Numbered from the stretch's first letter, positions 53,613-62,430 are shown. The stretch is 64,000 nt of DNA from Saprospiraceae bacterium (GCA_027488855.1 JAIYAV010000021.1:17755-81754); one strand, 5' to 3'. Made by a program: numbers and translations. The notes: generated by a model not told the origin, from the sequence alone.

Positions 53613-54176
53613 ATGATCACCTATACCACCTCCCAAACGCCCGCCGAACTGGAAGGCATCCTCCAGCTCCAAAAGGCCAATCTTGCCCAGGGATTGACCC
53701 AGGAAGAAATTCAAAGTCAGGGCTTTGTAACCGTTCACCACACCTATGAACAACTGGCCCAGCTCAACGACATCGAACAACACCTCATTGCCAAAGATGG
53801 GGAACAAGTCATCGCTTACCTACTCGCAATGACTACCGCTTCCCGAAATGACATCCCTATCCTAGTCCCCTTGTTTGAGACTTTTGACCGAGTTGAATAC
53901 CTGGGGAAAAAAGTCTCGGATTACCATTATCTGGTGGTTGGTCAAGTGTGTGTAGGCAAGGGCTATCGTGGTCAGGGTATCCTGGATCAGGCTTACGCTG
54001 CGTACAAGGAGCAGTTTAGTCCAAAATACGATTTCGCCATCACTGAAATCGCCCGCAATAACCCCCGTTCGCTTAATGCCCACAAGAGAATTGGGTTTAA
54101 AGAAATTCATCGGTATGTCGATCCAAACCAAACGGAATGGGTAATGGTGGTTTGGGATTGGGGAAAAGAGGTTTAG
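53613..54176 (+). CDS. GNAT-family N-acetyltransferase
   Basis: A 187-residue cytoplasmic protein with a GNAT fold. The acetyl-CoA motif A is GQVCVGKGYRGQGILDQAY (about 107-125), and the late ARNNPRSLNAHKRIGFKEI is motif B. It transfers acetyl from acetyl-CoA to an amine; the substrate cannot be told. Solitary gene between two hairpin-rich gaps. Confidence 0.85.
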   Translation: MITYTTSQTPAELEGILQLQKANLAQGLTQEEIQSQGFVTVHHTYEQLAQLNDIEQHLIAKDGEQVIAYLLAMTTASRNDIPILVPLFETFDRVEYLGKKVSDYHYLVVGQVCVGKGYRGQGILDQAYAAYKEQFSPKYDFAITEIARNNPRSLNAHKRIGFKEIHRYVDPNQTEWVMVVWDWGKEV

Positions 54177-54277
54177 GTAAGTTTTGATTATTCTTGGTTG
54201 AAAAAATCGGTTCTCAACAATTTTTAGTATACTCGTTGAATATTTCAGTCCATGCCATACTATTGGGCATTTTGCTC

Positions 54278-54432
54278 GGAGGACATCAATTGCCACGTGC
54301 TTTAGCGCGTGGATCGGGCACTCCCCATTTGATGGGCTTCAGCCCCAGCTTTGTTTTCAATTCAGGGCTAAAGCCCAATTAGAAGAACAATCCTGATCCA
54401 CGCGCTAAAGCACGTGGCAATTGATGTCCTCC
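54278..54432. repeat. perfect 38-bp inverted repeat between GNAT and alditol-oxidase genes
   Basis: Arms 54278-54315 and 54395-54432 are exact reverse complements (GGAGGACATCAATTGCCACG...). The 79-nt loop has a second pair TGGGCTTCAGCCC / AGGGCTAAAGCCC (about 54333-54347 and 54364-54376). The rest of the gap 54177-54500 shows nothing else. Confidence 0.8.
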
Positions 54433-54500
54433 GCTTCTCAAAAACAAAATGTCTATTAGCATGAGTCCATACACCTTTTTCAACCACTATTGACTACACC

Positions 54501-55856
54501 ATGAAACGGAAAACCTTCCTTAAAACCTCCTCTATTGCCGTAGCAGGAACTTTGTTGTCGCCATTAAGTTCTTGTACACCAAAAGTAAAAACCAAAACGA
54601 TGCGTACCAACTGGGCCGGAAATTACACCTACAAAGCCGAAAACCTCCACCAACCCAAAACAGTTGACGAAGTGCAGGCCCTAGTCAAAAAACTGAGTCA
54701 GCAAAAAGCCTTGGGCTCCTGCCATTGCTTCAACGACATTGCCGACAGTCCACTGAACCAGATTTCCACGGCCAATCTCAATCGTGTCGTCGCCATCGAC
54801 GAAAAGGCCAAAACGGTCACCGTGGAGGCTGGTGCCCGCTACGGACAATTTGCCCAGGAGCTGGATCAAAAAGGTTACGCCTTGCACAACCTGGCCTCCT
54901 TGCCGCATATTTCGGTGGCTGGAGCCTGTGCTACCGCTACGCATGGGTCGGGTGTGAGCAATGGAAACCTCGCCACGGCGGTATCGGCAATTGAAATGGT
55001 CACGCCTAACGGGGAATTGATCAATTTAAGCCGGGCGAACAACGAAGTGGAATTTAACGGAGCGGTGGTCGGTTTGGGCGCTTTGGGTATTGTGACCAAA
55101 GTTACCCTGGATTTGCAGGACACATTTCAAGTGCGACAGGATCTTTTCCAGGACTTGCCCCTTCAATCTTTGCAAGACAATTTCGAAGCCATCATGGCCA
55201 GTGGCTACAGTGTGAGTTTGTTTACGGATTGGCAAAAAAAGCTGGTTAGCCAGGTTTGGGTAAAACGCAAGGTGGATGCCGAAACCAAAGATTTAGGTGC
55301 CGATTTTTATGGAGCCAAAGCGGCGACGAAAAACCTGCACCCGATCACTAGTTTGTCTGCCGAAAACTGTACCGATCAAATGGGGGTTCCTGGCCCTTGG
55401 TACGAACGTTTGCCGCACTTCAAAATGGGTTTCACGCCCAGCAGTGGCAAAGAATTGCAGTCGGAATACTTTGTCCCACGCGAAAATGCGGTGGAAGCAA
55501 TTTTGGCCCTGGAAAAGAAGGGCGACCTGATTTATCCTCAATTGATGATCAGTGAAATCCGCAGCATTGCCGCCGATGATTTTTGGATGAGCCCGGCTTA
55601 TCAACGGGATTGTGTGGCCATCCACTTCACCTGGAAACAACATACGCCAGAAGTCACCAAACTGTTGCCGATGATTGAAGCAGAACTTGCGCCGTTTCGG
55701 GTGCGACCACACTGGGGGAAGTTGTTTACCGTTGCGCCAGCGGTGTTGCACGAACGTTATCCAAAGTACGCGGATTTCATCAAATTGGTGAAGCAATATG
55801 ATCCTGAAGGGAAGTTCCGCAATGCTTATTTGGATTTGAATGTTTATGGAAGTTGA
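54501..55856 (+). CDS. secreted alditol/xylitol-oxidase-like FAD enzyme
   Basis: A 451-residue protein. The N-terminus (KRKTFLKTSSIAVAG...LSSC) combines a Tat-like K-R-x-F-L-K motif and a lipobox-like Cys25. FAD domain with LGSCHCFNDIADS (His expected to hold FAD covalently, as in alditol oxidase), SVAGACATATHGSG and VVGLGALGIVTKVTL; ALO-type C-terminal domain with MISEIRSIAADDFWMSPAYQ, close to the alditol-oxidase motif. It oxidises polyols or aldonolactones using oxygen or an unknown acceptor. Two FAD oxidases of different families lie within 3 kb. Confidence 0.85.
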   Translation: MKRKTFLKTSSIAVAGTLLSPLSSCTPKVKTKTMRTNWAGNYTYKAENLHQPKTVDEVQALVKKLSQQKALGSCHCFNDIADSPLNQISTANLNRVVAIDEKAKTVTVEAGARYGQFAQELDQKGYALHNLASLPHISVAGACATATHGSGVSNGNLATAVSAIEMVTPNGELINLSRANNEVEFNGAVVGLGALGIVTKVTLDLQDTFQVRQDLFQDLPLQSLQDNFEAIMASGYSVSLFTDWQKKLVSQVWVKRKVDAETKDLGADFYGAKAATKNLHPITSLSAENCTDQMGVPGPWYERLPHFKMGFTPSSGKELQSEYFVPRENAVEAILALEKKGDLIYPQLMISEIRSIAADDFWMSPAYQRDCVAIHFTWKQHTPEVTKLLPMIEAELAPFRVRPHWGKLFTVAPAVLHERYPKYADFIKLVKQYDPEGKFRNAYLDLNVYGS

Positions 55857-55902
55857 GGAGAGTTTCCCAAATTTGCTTTTTTAACCTTGGGAAAACTCAT
55901 TT

Positions 55903-56736
55903 ATGCCACTCACCCGAATCATCCTACTCACCGCGCTCTCCCTCCTGGCCTTTGCGAGCAACTCGCTCCTCTGCCGCATTGCCCTCAAACAAACCGACAT
56001 CGATCCGGCCAGTTTTACCAGTATCCGGCTCATCGCTGGAGCCATTGTGCTCTGGGCGGTTGCAAACCTGAGGAAACGAAAGCAAGCTGGTCAGGGGAAT
56101 TGGCTTTCGGCCTTGGCGCTCTTCGCCTACGCAGCTGCCTTCTCCTTTGCCTACGTAAAACTCCCGGCAGGAACTGGTGCTTTGATCCTGTTTGGCGCAG
56201 TACAGGCAACGATGATTGGTTATGGTTTGTGGAAAGGAGAAAAGTTGCGATTCTTACAATGGCTGGGTTTAATCCTGGCGCTCACCGGACTGGTAGGCCT
56301 GGTATTGCCCGGGTTGGCTGCGCCCCCACTCGGATCAGCGTTTTTGATGTGTGTAGCTGGAGCCACCTGGGGGGTGTATTCCCTGCGCGGTCGGGGCTCT
56401 GGTGATCCGACTAAAGTTTCGGTAGGCAATTTTTTAAGGGCTGCACCGATGGCGATTGTATTGAGCCTATTGTTGTACAAACAAGTGGAGCTTGATCCGG
56501 CTGGGGTTGCTTATGCCTTGGTTTCGGGGGCAATTACTTCTGGTTTGGGGTATATTTTTTGGTATACCGTTTTGCCTTCCTTAAAAACCAGCAACGCAGC
56601 GACCTTGCAACTCAGTGTACCCGTGATTGCTGCTTTGGGTGGGATTGTTTTTTTGGGTGAGCCGCTCAGTTTGAGGTTGGTTTTGGCTTCGGTGGCGATC
56701 TTGGGTGGGATTGGGTTGGTGGTTTTGAAAAGGTAA
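55903..56736 (+). CDS. EamA/DMT-family membrane exporter
   Basis: A 277-residue protein with ten predicted helices in two EamA repeats (first about 5-135, second about 145-275). AFASNSLLCRIALK at helix 1 and VPVIAALGGIVFLGEPLSLRL near the end are typical of the drug/metabolite transporter superfamily. Substrate unknown. It starts 46 bp after the oxidase stop and could be co-transcribed. A small AGACGCA hairpin follows. Confidence 0.88.
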   Translation: MPLTRIILLTALSLLAFASNSLLCRIALKQTDIDPASFTSIRLIAGAIVLWAVANLRKRKQAGQGNWLSALALFAYAAAFSFAYVKLPAGTGALILFGAVQATMIGYGLWKGEKLRFLQWLGLILALTGLVGLVLPGLAAPPLGSAFLMCVAGATWGVYSLRGRGSGDPTKVSVGNFLRAAPMAIVLSLLLYKQVELDPAGVAYALVSGAITSGLGYIFWYTVLPSLKTSNAATLQLSVPVIAALGGIVFLGEPLSLRLVLASVAILGGIGLVVLKR

Positions 56737-56751
56737 TTCGTTTGGCAAAAA

Positions 56752-56771
56752 AGACGCATGGCCGTGCGTCT
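56752..56771. terminator. AGACGCA hairpin between convergent genes
   Basis: AGACGCAT-GGCC-GTGCGTCT (one T-G pair) is the short form of the palindrome at 33873-33908. It lies 15 nt after the DMT stop and 49 bp before the convergent gene's stop. Confidence 0.6.
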
Positions 56772-56820
56772 CTATCATCCAACATTGCAAAGAACCCCCA
56801 AATTTAGACTTCTAACCAAT

Positions 56821-59028
56821 TCACCTAATCACCCCCAAATACCTCCCCAACCAATACGGCAACAACCAAATATCCCCTGCACTGTGCTCCTCATTGCCAT
56901 TCCCACTTTTTCGATCCAGGTTGAACATGTTGGCATTGTGCCGCTGGATCGGGCGCTCATCGGGAGGCAAAACCTCCACAAGGGTTTGACTTCGAAAATT
57001 CGGTGCCATTTTTTCAATATCCTGGCGTTGACTATTGGCAATTTCCCAACTGATCAAATCAAGTGGGTGTTCTTGCAGGTACCAGATCGCTTCCTTTAAA
57101 TCAAAATTGGCCGTTCCTGTCAAAGCGGTAAATATGTTCCAAAGCCCTTCCTTTTCGGGCCTTTCCGCTTGCCAGTGGTCGAGAATGGCCTTGCGGTAAT
57201 GCCTTTTGAGCGTATCATTTAGGGCATAGCGGTAAAGGCCCCAGTAGCCCAGAAAGTACATTTCATCATCTGAGTGATTCCAGGAGTCAGATAACACTTT
57301 GCTCAAATCATTCGCTTCTTCGGGTGCGTACCCAATCTGGCTCATGGGGCGTATCAGGTTTTCAAAGTAGCCCTGTTTGTTGAGCAGTTCAAAAGCTTTG
57401 TCTTTGTACTTGGTCTTTTTGGTAAAAAAATAGGCCGTTTGCAACATGCCGATGATGTTTGAGGCATTCAACTTCCGGTCGCCAACATTGGTGGGCAAAG
57501 CATTGACGTAGGCGGGGTTCCAACGCCCCCAGGTAGTCGGTTTTCCATCGTAATCAATCAGGTAGAGGTCGTTTTTGAGGATGTGCGACATCAGGGTATC
57601 AATCAGTACGATGGCGCGTTTTTTCAAAGTTGGGTCATCGATCAGTTCTGCCATTGCTCCATAGGCAAAAATATGGCCAATAGCCTCGTCGCTACTGGTG
57701 GTCGATTTCCAATCCCATTCGGCGTCGGGTGAAGGCTGCCAACGATCAGGGTCAGCAAGTTGGGGGATGTAACCCCGGCGTTCAAACGAACGAGCCGGAA
57801 AGCCTGGGACGGGATTGACCGTATACAAACGCTCCATGGCATCCAGGGATTCCCGACAATTTTGTAGAGCCTCAGGATCTTTGGTCACCTTGTAGCGAAA
57901 AATCTCTGCGCCCAGGTACATCGAAGTCCACAAGCCATCGTTGTCAGAATCTTCGAGGTAGCCTGTGGCCAAATTGCCTTTTTTCAGGCCACTCAAAGTG
58001 GCATTGAAGCCGTTGCGAATGTGGCGGGTACGCACCTGGGTTTCAAAAAAAGCCGCTTTTTCCTGCAAGGTCATTTGTTCGAAATGGATTTGTGCCAGGC
58101 CTTTTTTCGTCAAAATCAAAACGGAACGCTCCGGGCCTTCTGCGATATGGAGGACTTCATTGCCCGGCAACCAACGTTCGCCTTGGTAATAGTCAAACTT
58201 GCCGTCTTTGCGCAGGGCAAAAGCACCGTTTTTGCTGCCGAACCAGACCTTGTCGCCAATGGTTTGTATGGCAGTGATGTTGGGTACAGGGACGCGTTGC
58301 TGTTTCGCACTCAGGGTCTGGGTTTTGAGGTCAAAACTTTGGTAGCCATCGTTGCTACCAATGATGATTTTTTGTTGATCAGGGCTAAAATCAAAGGCGG
58401 TGAAGCCAGTTCCTTCGCATAGCTTTTGCAGATTTGAGGAAGCTGGGGAAAAGCGGTACAGTCCCTTTTTGCCCAAGACCCAAAATGCTTGGGTGCTTTT
58501 TTGCCAACGCAGACCAAGCACTTCATCATCCGGCAATTGGCCTTGCCACAGGGTTTGGGACTTTTGAAGGTAGTGCAACTGCTGGCCATCGGAAAGCAGG
58601 AATGCAAAATCTGAGCCAGCTTCCAAGAGTTTGGCCTTGGGTAAGGCATGTTTGGATAACAAGGTGCCTGCCCAGGCATTGCTCAGCACAGTTTGCTCAT
58701 CGAGGAAAACAAACTGGTTTTGGCAGAGGGCAATTGTTGCAATTTGTTTATGCGCCAGGGTTCGATAAGTTTGGTCGGGTTCCAGGGTGCCGGGGTACAA
58801 AAAACGGCCATTGTAGGGTTGTAATAAACCGGCGGAAGAATGAATTTTGATGACCCCATTGCGGTCGGCGAAGACCTTTCCAAATTGGAGATCGCGCTGA
58901 TCGGGTAGGTAATATTTGACGCTGTGGTCTTGGACAAAGGCTTGGTCGAGGTGGAATGGTTGTTTGGATTGGGCAAGTAAAAGGCTAAAACAGCCCAAAA
59001 GGAAGCCCCAAATGAAAGTGAATTTCAT
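56821..59028 (-). CDS. secreted protein with N-terminal propeller and C-terminal alpha/alpha-toroid-like domain
   Basis: A 735-residue protein with signal peptide (to about residue 19). Residues ~25-330 read as a beta-propeller with motifs like two-component-regulator propellers (VWFGSKNGAFALRKDG, LGKKGLYRFSP). Residues ~345-735 are helical (TGYLEDSDNDGLWTSMYLGAEIFRY, then DEAIGHIFAYGAMAEL and SWNHSDDEMYFLGYWGLYRY) and suggest an (alpha/alpha)6 toroid as in glycoside hydrolases or lyases. I cannot assign a CAZy family or catalytic residues. Divergent repeat element and sialidase-like gene lie upstream. Confidence 0.7.
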   Translation of the reverse strand: MKFTFIWGFLLGCFSLLLAQSKQPFHLDQAFVQDHSVKYYLPDQRDLQFGKVFADRNGVIKIHSSAGLLQPYNGRFLYPGTLEPDQTYRTLAHKQIATIALCQNQFVFLDEQTVLSNAWAGTLLSKHALPKAKLLEAGSDFAFLLSDGQQLHYLQKSQTLWQGQLPDDEVLGLRWQKSTQAFWVLGKKGLYRFSPASSNLQKLCEGTGFTAFDFSPDQQKIIIGSNDGYQSFDLKTQTLSAKQQRVPVPNITAIQTIGDKVWFGSKNGAFALRKDGKFDYYQGERWLPGNEVLHIAEGPERSVLILTKKGLAQIHFEQMTLQEKAAFFETQVRTRHIRNGFNATLSGLKKGNLATGYLEDSDNDGLWTSMYLGAEIFRYKVTKDPEALQNCRESLDAMERLYTVNPVPGFPARSFERRGYIPQLADPDRWQPSPDAEWDWKSTTSSDEAIGHIFAYGAMAELIDDPTLKKRAIVLIDTLMSHILKNDLYLIDYDGKPTTWGRWNPAYVNALPTNVGDRKLNASNIIGMLQTAYFFTKKTKYKDKAFELLNKQGYFENLIRPMSQIGYAPEEANDLSKVLSDSWNHSDDEMYFLGYWGLYRYALNDTLKRHYRKAILDHWQAERPEKEGLWNIFTALTGTANFDLKEAIWYLQEHPLDLISWEIANSQRQDIEKMAPNFRSQTLVEVLPPDERPIQRHNANMFNLDRKSGNGNEEHSAGDIWLLPYWLGRYLGVIR

Positions 59029-59064
59029 GTTCGTTTAAAGTTTTTTATGCTTGTCATTCATTAA

Positions 59065-59210
59065 GCGACATGATGGAAAACGGATGAAACGGATTGAACG
59101 GATTAAAACGGATTTTTTATTCCGCCTGCGGCGGAAAAGGACGAGCCGAAGGCGAGTCAATGTCCGTTTCAATCCGTTTAGTCCGTTTCATCCGTTTTCC
59201 AATCATGTCG
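59065..59210 (-). repeat. 48-bp-arm inverted repeat, copy 2 of a two-copy element
   Basis: Arms 59065-59112 and 59163-59210. Same 10-mer arm words as 53306-53453. The loop (TTCCGCCTGCGGCGG, then GACGAGCCGAAGGCGAG) is the reverse complement of that in copy 1. It lies upstream of the propeller protein and downstream of the sialidase-like gene. Confidence 0.85.
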
Positions 59211-59220
59211 TTTTTGAATC

Positions 59221-60402
59221 TCAATTTCGGCTCAATTTTGCCGGATTCACCACCACATATTTGATGGATTTTTGATCACTTTTCAGGTGGCAAGAATACG
59301 TAAGATGCAACAGTCCATCCGCCGTCTGAATCAAACAAGGATACGAAAAACTCCCCTCTCCCTTCGCCACATTTTCCAACGCTGTTTTCCATTTCCAAGT
59401 TTTCCCTTCATCGTCAGAAAGAAACAAACTCAGGCGGTAACGGCCATCTTCCAGGTCATTGCCCACAAAAGCCCATTTGCCATCCTGCAATACCAACAAC
59501 TCGACGCTGGCCGTATTGGGAATTTCCGTCTTGGTGGCAGGCGACCAGCTTTCGCCCAAATCACCCGATTCGCTCACTTGCACGTGTGGGGGCGCATCCC
59601 CACTGTCGCGCAGGTACGCGAGCAATTTTCCGTCCTTCTTTTGTACAAGGGCAGGCTGAATGGGGCCACGACCTACGAGCGGTAAACTGGGTCGCCAAGT
59701 CTGACCTTTATCATCCGAAATGGCCATCAGCGAAAGGTTAAAGCCATCCGAATACAGCGGCAGAATGATCCGGGAACCAATGATTAGTGGTTTGATCCTT
59801 GTCATCCAGCCAATGCTGCGCTTGACGGGGTCTTGGCTGGCTGTAATGATCTGTTTGTCGTAAGAGGGAGCGTATTCGGCCCAACCCGCCGGGTTTTCTG
59901 GCAGTAATTTGAATTGTTTGGCCACTTCCTCGGCAAAGCGGGCGTCGGGTTTGAGCAAGATGTTATCCTGCCAGTTCCAAATTGGTGGGCCGCTCTTGAG
60001 GTAATCGGTCGAGGTACGGAGGCGCAGTATTGATTGTTCCCATTTGTTGGCTTGCACGGCGATCCAGACCAAAAAGAGGGTGTTGTCCTGATTCAAAAAC
60101 AAAACCGGGTTACAATCGGGTAAGTTAGGCGTGTCGGCCATCAAAAAGGGTTCACTCCAGCTCGCTTTACCCTTTTCCAGGCGTGCTCCCATGAGCTTGA
60201 CATCGTCGGCAGTACGTTCGCCGCTGCCGTAAAACCAAACTGCTAGCAGGTCTCCATTCGGTAAATAAACCAGGCTACTGCCGTGGACATGTTTGTCCTG
60301 GAGGGGAAAAATCAGCATGGATTTTTCAAAAATGGACGTTTGGCCAAAAGCAAAAGTCAAACAAAACCAGGCGATGGCCAGACAGGTATTTTTTCTCAAC
60401 AT
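59221..60402 (-). CDS. exported sialidase-like BNR propeller protein
   Basis: A 393-residue protein with signal peptide (to about residue 20). Sialidase-superfamily six-bladed propeller with Asp-boxes SDDKGQTW and SDDEGKTWKW and a looser ESGDLGESW, and family segments HGSSLVYLPNGDLLAVWF and GRGPIQPALVQKKDGKLLAYLRD. The latter match 'exo-alpha-sialidase/neuraminidase-like' proteins of the COG4409/COG4692 type; the arginine triad of true sialidases is not clear. It may act on another acidic or deoxy sugar. Followed by repeat copy 2. Confidence 0.78.
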   Translation of the reverse strand: MLRKNTCLAIAWFCLTFAFGQTSIFEKSMLIFPLQDKHVHGSSLVYLPNGDLLAVWFYGSGERTADDVKLMGARLEKGKASWSEPFLMADTPNLPDCNPVLFLNQDNTLFLVWIAVQANKWEQSILRLRTSTDYLKSGPPIWNWQDNILLKPDARFAEEVAKQFKLLPENPAGWAEYAPSYDKQIITASQDPVKRSIGWMTRIKPLIIGSRIILPLYSDGFNLSLMAISDDKGQTWRPSLPLVGRGPIQPALVQKKDGKLLAYLRDSGDAPPHVQVSESGDLGESWSPATKTEIPNTASVELLVLQDGKWAFVGNDLEDGRYRLSLFLSDDEGKTWKWKTALENVAKGEGSFSYPCLIQTADGLLHLTYSCHLKSDQKSIKYVVVNPAKLSRN

Positions 60403-60484
60403 GCGATCGATGGCTTATTTTAATGGGCTAAATGGTGTTGAGTCACAAATTAATCATTATTATTGAATAAAATTTTCAGTCCAC

Positions 60485-61840
60485 ATGAAGTTCTACCTAA
60501 AAAAAATCAACCTGTTCCTGCTGCTGGGTTTCCTGATCAGCACCCTGACTTGTGCCCAAAACAAGGTAAGTCCACAAACTGCCTTAAAAAGCTACATTGA
60601 TGCCAAGGATAAGTCCTATCAATGGGTTTTGAAAGATTCCACCACGCTGGGCACAGTAAAAGCTTACCACTTGCTCCTCACTTCCCAAAAATGGCGGGAA
60701 TACACCTGGCGACATCAACTCACCATATTTGTACCCAGTACCACGCAGTACGATGGCGCTTTGCTTTTCATCACAGGTGGTTCCAACAAGGCCGAACAAC
60801 CCAATTGGAGTACTGCCGATCAGCTTTGGGCTCCATTGGCAGGTGTTGCTGAAAAAAACAAAGGCATTGTCGCTTTGATCAAACAAGTGCCCAATCAACC
60901 TTTGTACGGGGAAATGACCGAAGATGAACTCATTTCGCATACTTTGAATCAATTCAAAAAGGATAAAGACTATACCTGGCCCTTGTTGTTTCCCATGGTC
61001 AAATCGGCGGTGAAAGCGATGGATGCGGTGCAGGAATTCAGCAAACAAAAGGTCAAGCACACGGTCAATAACTTTGTCATAACCGGGGCTTCCAAACGCG
61101 GCTGGACGACCTGGCTCAGTGCTGCCATCGACGACCAAAGGGTAAAAGCCATTGCGCCGATGGTGATCGACATGCTCAACATGCCTGTTACACTCGATTA
61201 TCAATTCAAAACTTATGGCGAGTACAGCGTGCAGATTGAAGACTATGTCAAATTGGGCATTCCCCAAAACACGGATACTGAAGATGGCAAAGCCATCACG
61301 GCCATGATCGATCCCTATTCCTACCGCAGCAAACTCACCGTACCCAAGATGATTTTCATCGGCACCAACGACGAATACTGGACGGTGGATGCCATCAAAC
61401 ACTATTACGACCAAATTCCGGGCAAAAATATGATCCATTACGTGCCCAACGTCGGTCACAACCTGGGTGGCGGTAAACAAGCCTTTGAAGCGCTCAGCGC
61501 CTTTTTTGGCCTTACGATCACAAATAAAGCTTATCCACATTGCACCTGGTCAGTCGCTGAGGTTTTGGAAGGGGTGGAACTTACCGTAAATGCGCCCACT
61601 CAGGATCTGGTGGAAACCACCCTGTGGGCCACAACTTCTTCCGATCGCGATTTTCGCAACAACCTCTGGCTCAGCAAAAACATCAAACTCAGCGGCACCA
61701 ATACCATCAAGGTCACCCTACCCTATCCTAAAAAAGGTTATCAGGCGTTTTACCTGGACTTGAAGTACAAGGACCCGAATGGTGGAACCTTTACGACGAG
61801 TACGAGGGTGTATGTTTGTGATGCAGCCGGAGTCTTGTAA
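60485..61840 (+). CDS. PhoPQ-activated pathogenicity-related (PqaA-like) lipoprotein hydrolase
   Basis: A 451-residue protein with a lipobox (ISTLTC, Cys24). Alpha/beta-hydrolase features: VITGASKRGWTTW, with a Ser in the nucleophile elbow, acid candidate in FIGTNDEYWTVD and His in VPNVGHNLGGG. These identify the PhoPQ-activated pathogenicity-related family, named from Salmonella pqaA. The N-terminal part (about 25-100) and the C-terminal Ig-like domain (about 345-445) are typical. Substrate unknown. It is followed immediately by a heptamer-rich hairpin. Confidence 0.85.
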   Translation: MKFYLKKINLFLLLGFLISTLTCAQNKVSPQTALKSYIDAKDKSYQWVLKDSTTLGTVKAYHLLLTSQKWREYTWRHQLTIFVPSTTQYDGALLFITGGSNKAEQPNWSTADQLWAPLAGVAEKNKGIVALIKQVPNQPLYGEMTEDELISHTLNQFKKDKDYTWPLLFPMVKSAVKAMDAVQEFSKQKVKHTVNNFVITGASKRGWTTWLSAAIDDQRVKAIAPMVIDMLNMPVTLDYQFKTYGEYSVQIEDYVKLGIPQNTDTEDGKAITAMIDPYSYRSKLTVPKMIFIGTNDEYWTVDAIKHYYDQIPGKNMIHYVPNVGHNLGGGKQAFEALSAFFGLTITNKAYPHCTWSVAEVLEGVELTVNAPTQDLVETTLWATTSSDRDFRNNLWLSKNIKLSGTNTIKVTLPYPKKGYQAFYLDLKYKDPNGGTFTTSTRVYVCDAAGVL

Positions 61841-61841
61841 A

Positions 61842-61959
61842 GATGAGAGATGAAAGATGAAAGATGAAAGATGAAAGAGGCTACCGCAGAGACTTAGACA
61901 AGGTCATGGTCAAAAACGCTGCGGTAGCCTCTCTCATCTCTCATCTCTCATCTCTCATC
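61842..61959. terminator. heptamer-repeat inverted repeat after PqaA-like gene
   Basis: The left arm 61842-61889 is GATGAGA plus four GATGAAA units then GAGGCTACCGCAG. The right arm 61919-61959 is the complementary CTGCGGTAGCCTC followed by four TCTCATC units. Unit number (5 vs 4) and sequence differ between arms. It begins one base after the stop codon. Confidence 0.75.
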
Positions 61960-62016
61960 ATTAATCATTCATCGCTATTTAAACAACTTTTTCTCCCCAC
62001 AACTCATCATTTAGTG

Positions 62017-62024
62017 TAATTTTG
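62017..62024 (+). promoter_or_regulatory. -7 box (TAATTTTG) of DUF3098-uppP-truB operon
   Basis: A TAnnTTTG match 23 nt before the ATG at 62048. Confidence 0.5.
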
Positions 62025-62047
62025 CCACTTCAAAACAAAAATTAGGA

Positions 62048-62422
62048 ATGAGTACTAAAAAACCTAATCGTAAGCCTGCTGGTCCAGGCCGTCAGGAAAA
62101 AGAAAATCCTACCCCTCGCACCCAGCCAACTGCGCGCCCTAGCACTGCTGCCAGCACGGAGCGTGTGCGCAGTAGTGCAACAGTTTCAACCCGTGCCCCA
62201 CGGGTCAAAAAAGACCTAATTTTCAACCGCAACAACTATATCCTCTTGGGAGCTGCCGGATTGGCGATGGCGCTTGGCATCATTTTGATGGCGGGTGGCT
62301 CGATGCCCGACCCCAATACCTGGGATGAAAACATCATTTATGGCCCACGTCGGATGGTCATTGCACCGATCATGATGTTGGGCGGAGTTGTACTGGGAAT
62401 TGTAGCCATTTTCCGCAAATAA
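62048..62422 (+). CDS. DUF3098 membrane protein
   Basis: A 124-residue protein: a 55-residue basic, Pro/Thr-rich cytoplasmic tail, then two membrane helices (LLGAAGLAMALGIILMAGG and IMMLGGVVLGIVAIF) around the DUF3098 core MPDPNTWDENIIYGPRR. The family is Bacteroidota-specific and usually lies between ftsX and uppP; here it starts the cluster, with ftsX absent. uppP follows after 8 bp. Function unknown; a cell-envelope role is likely from context. Confidence 0.85.
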   Translation: MSTKKPNRKPAGPGRQEKENPTPRTQPTARPSTAASTERVRSSATVSTRAPRVKKDLIFNRNNYILLGAAGLAMALGIILMAGGSMPDPNTWDENIIYGPRRMVIAPIMMLGGVVLGIVAIFRK

Positions 62423-62430
62423 ACGCATCC

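Noticed and set aside
61531..61539. TTATCCACA, a perfect DnaA-box sequence
   Set aside because: Single site inside the PqaA-like coding region with no cluster around it; not evidence for an origin.
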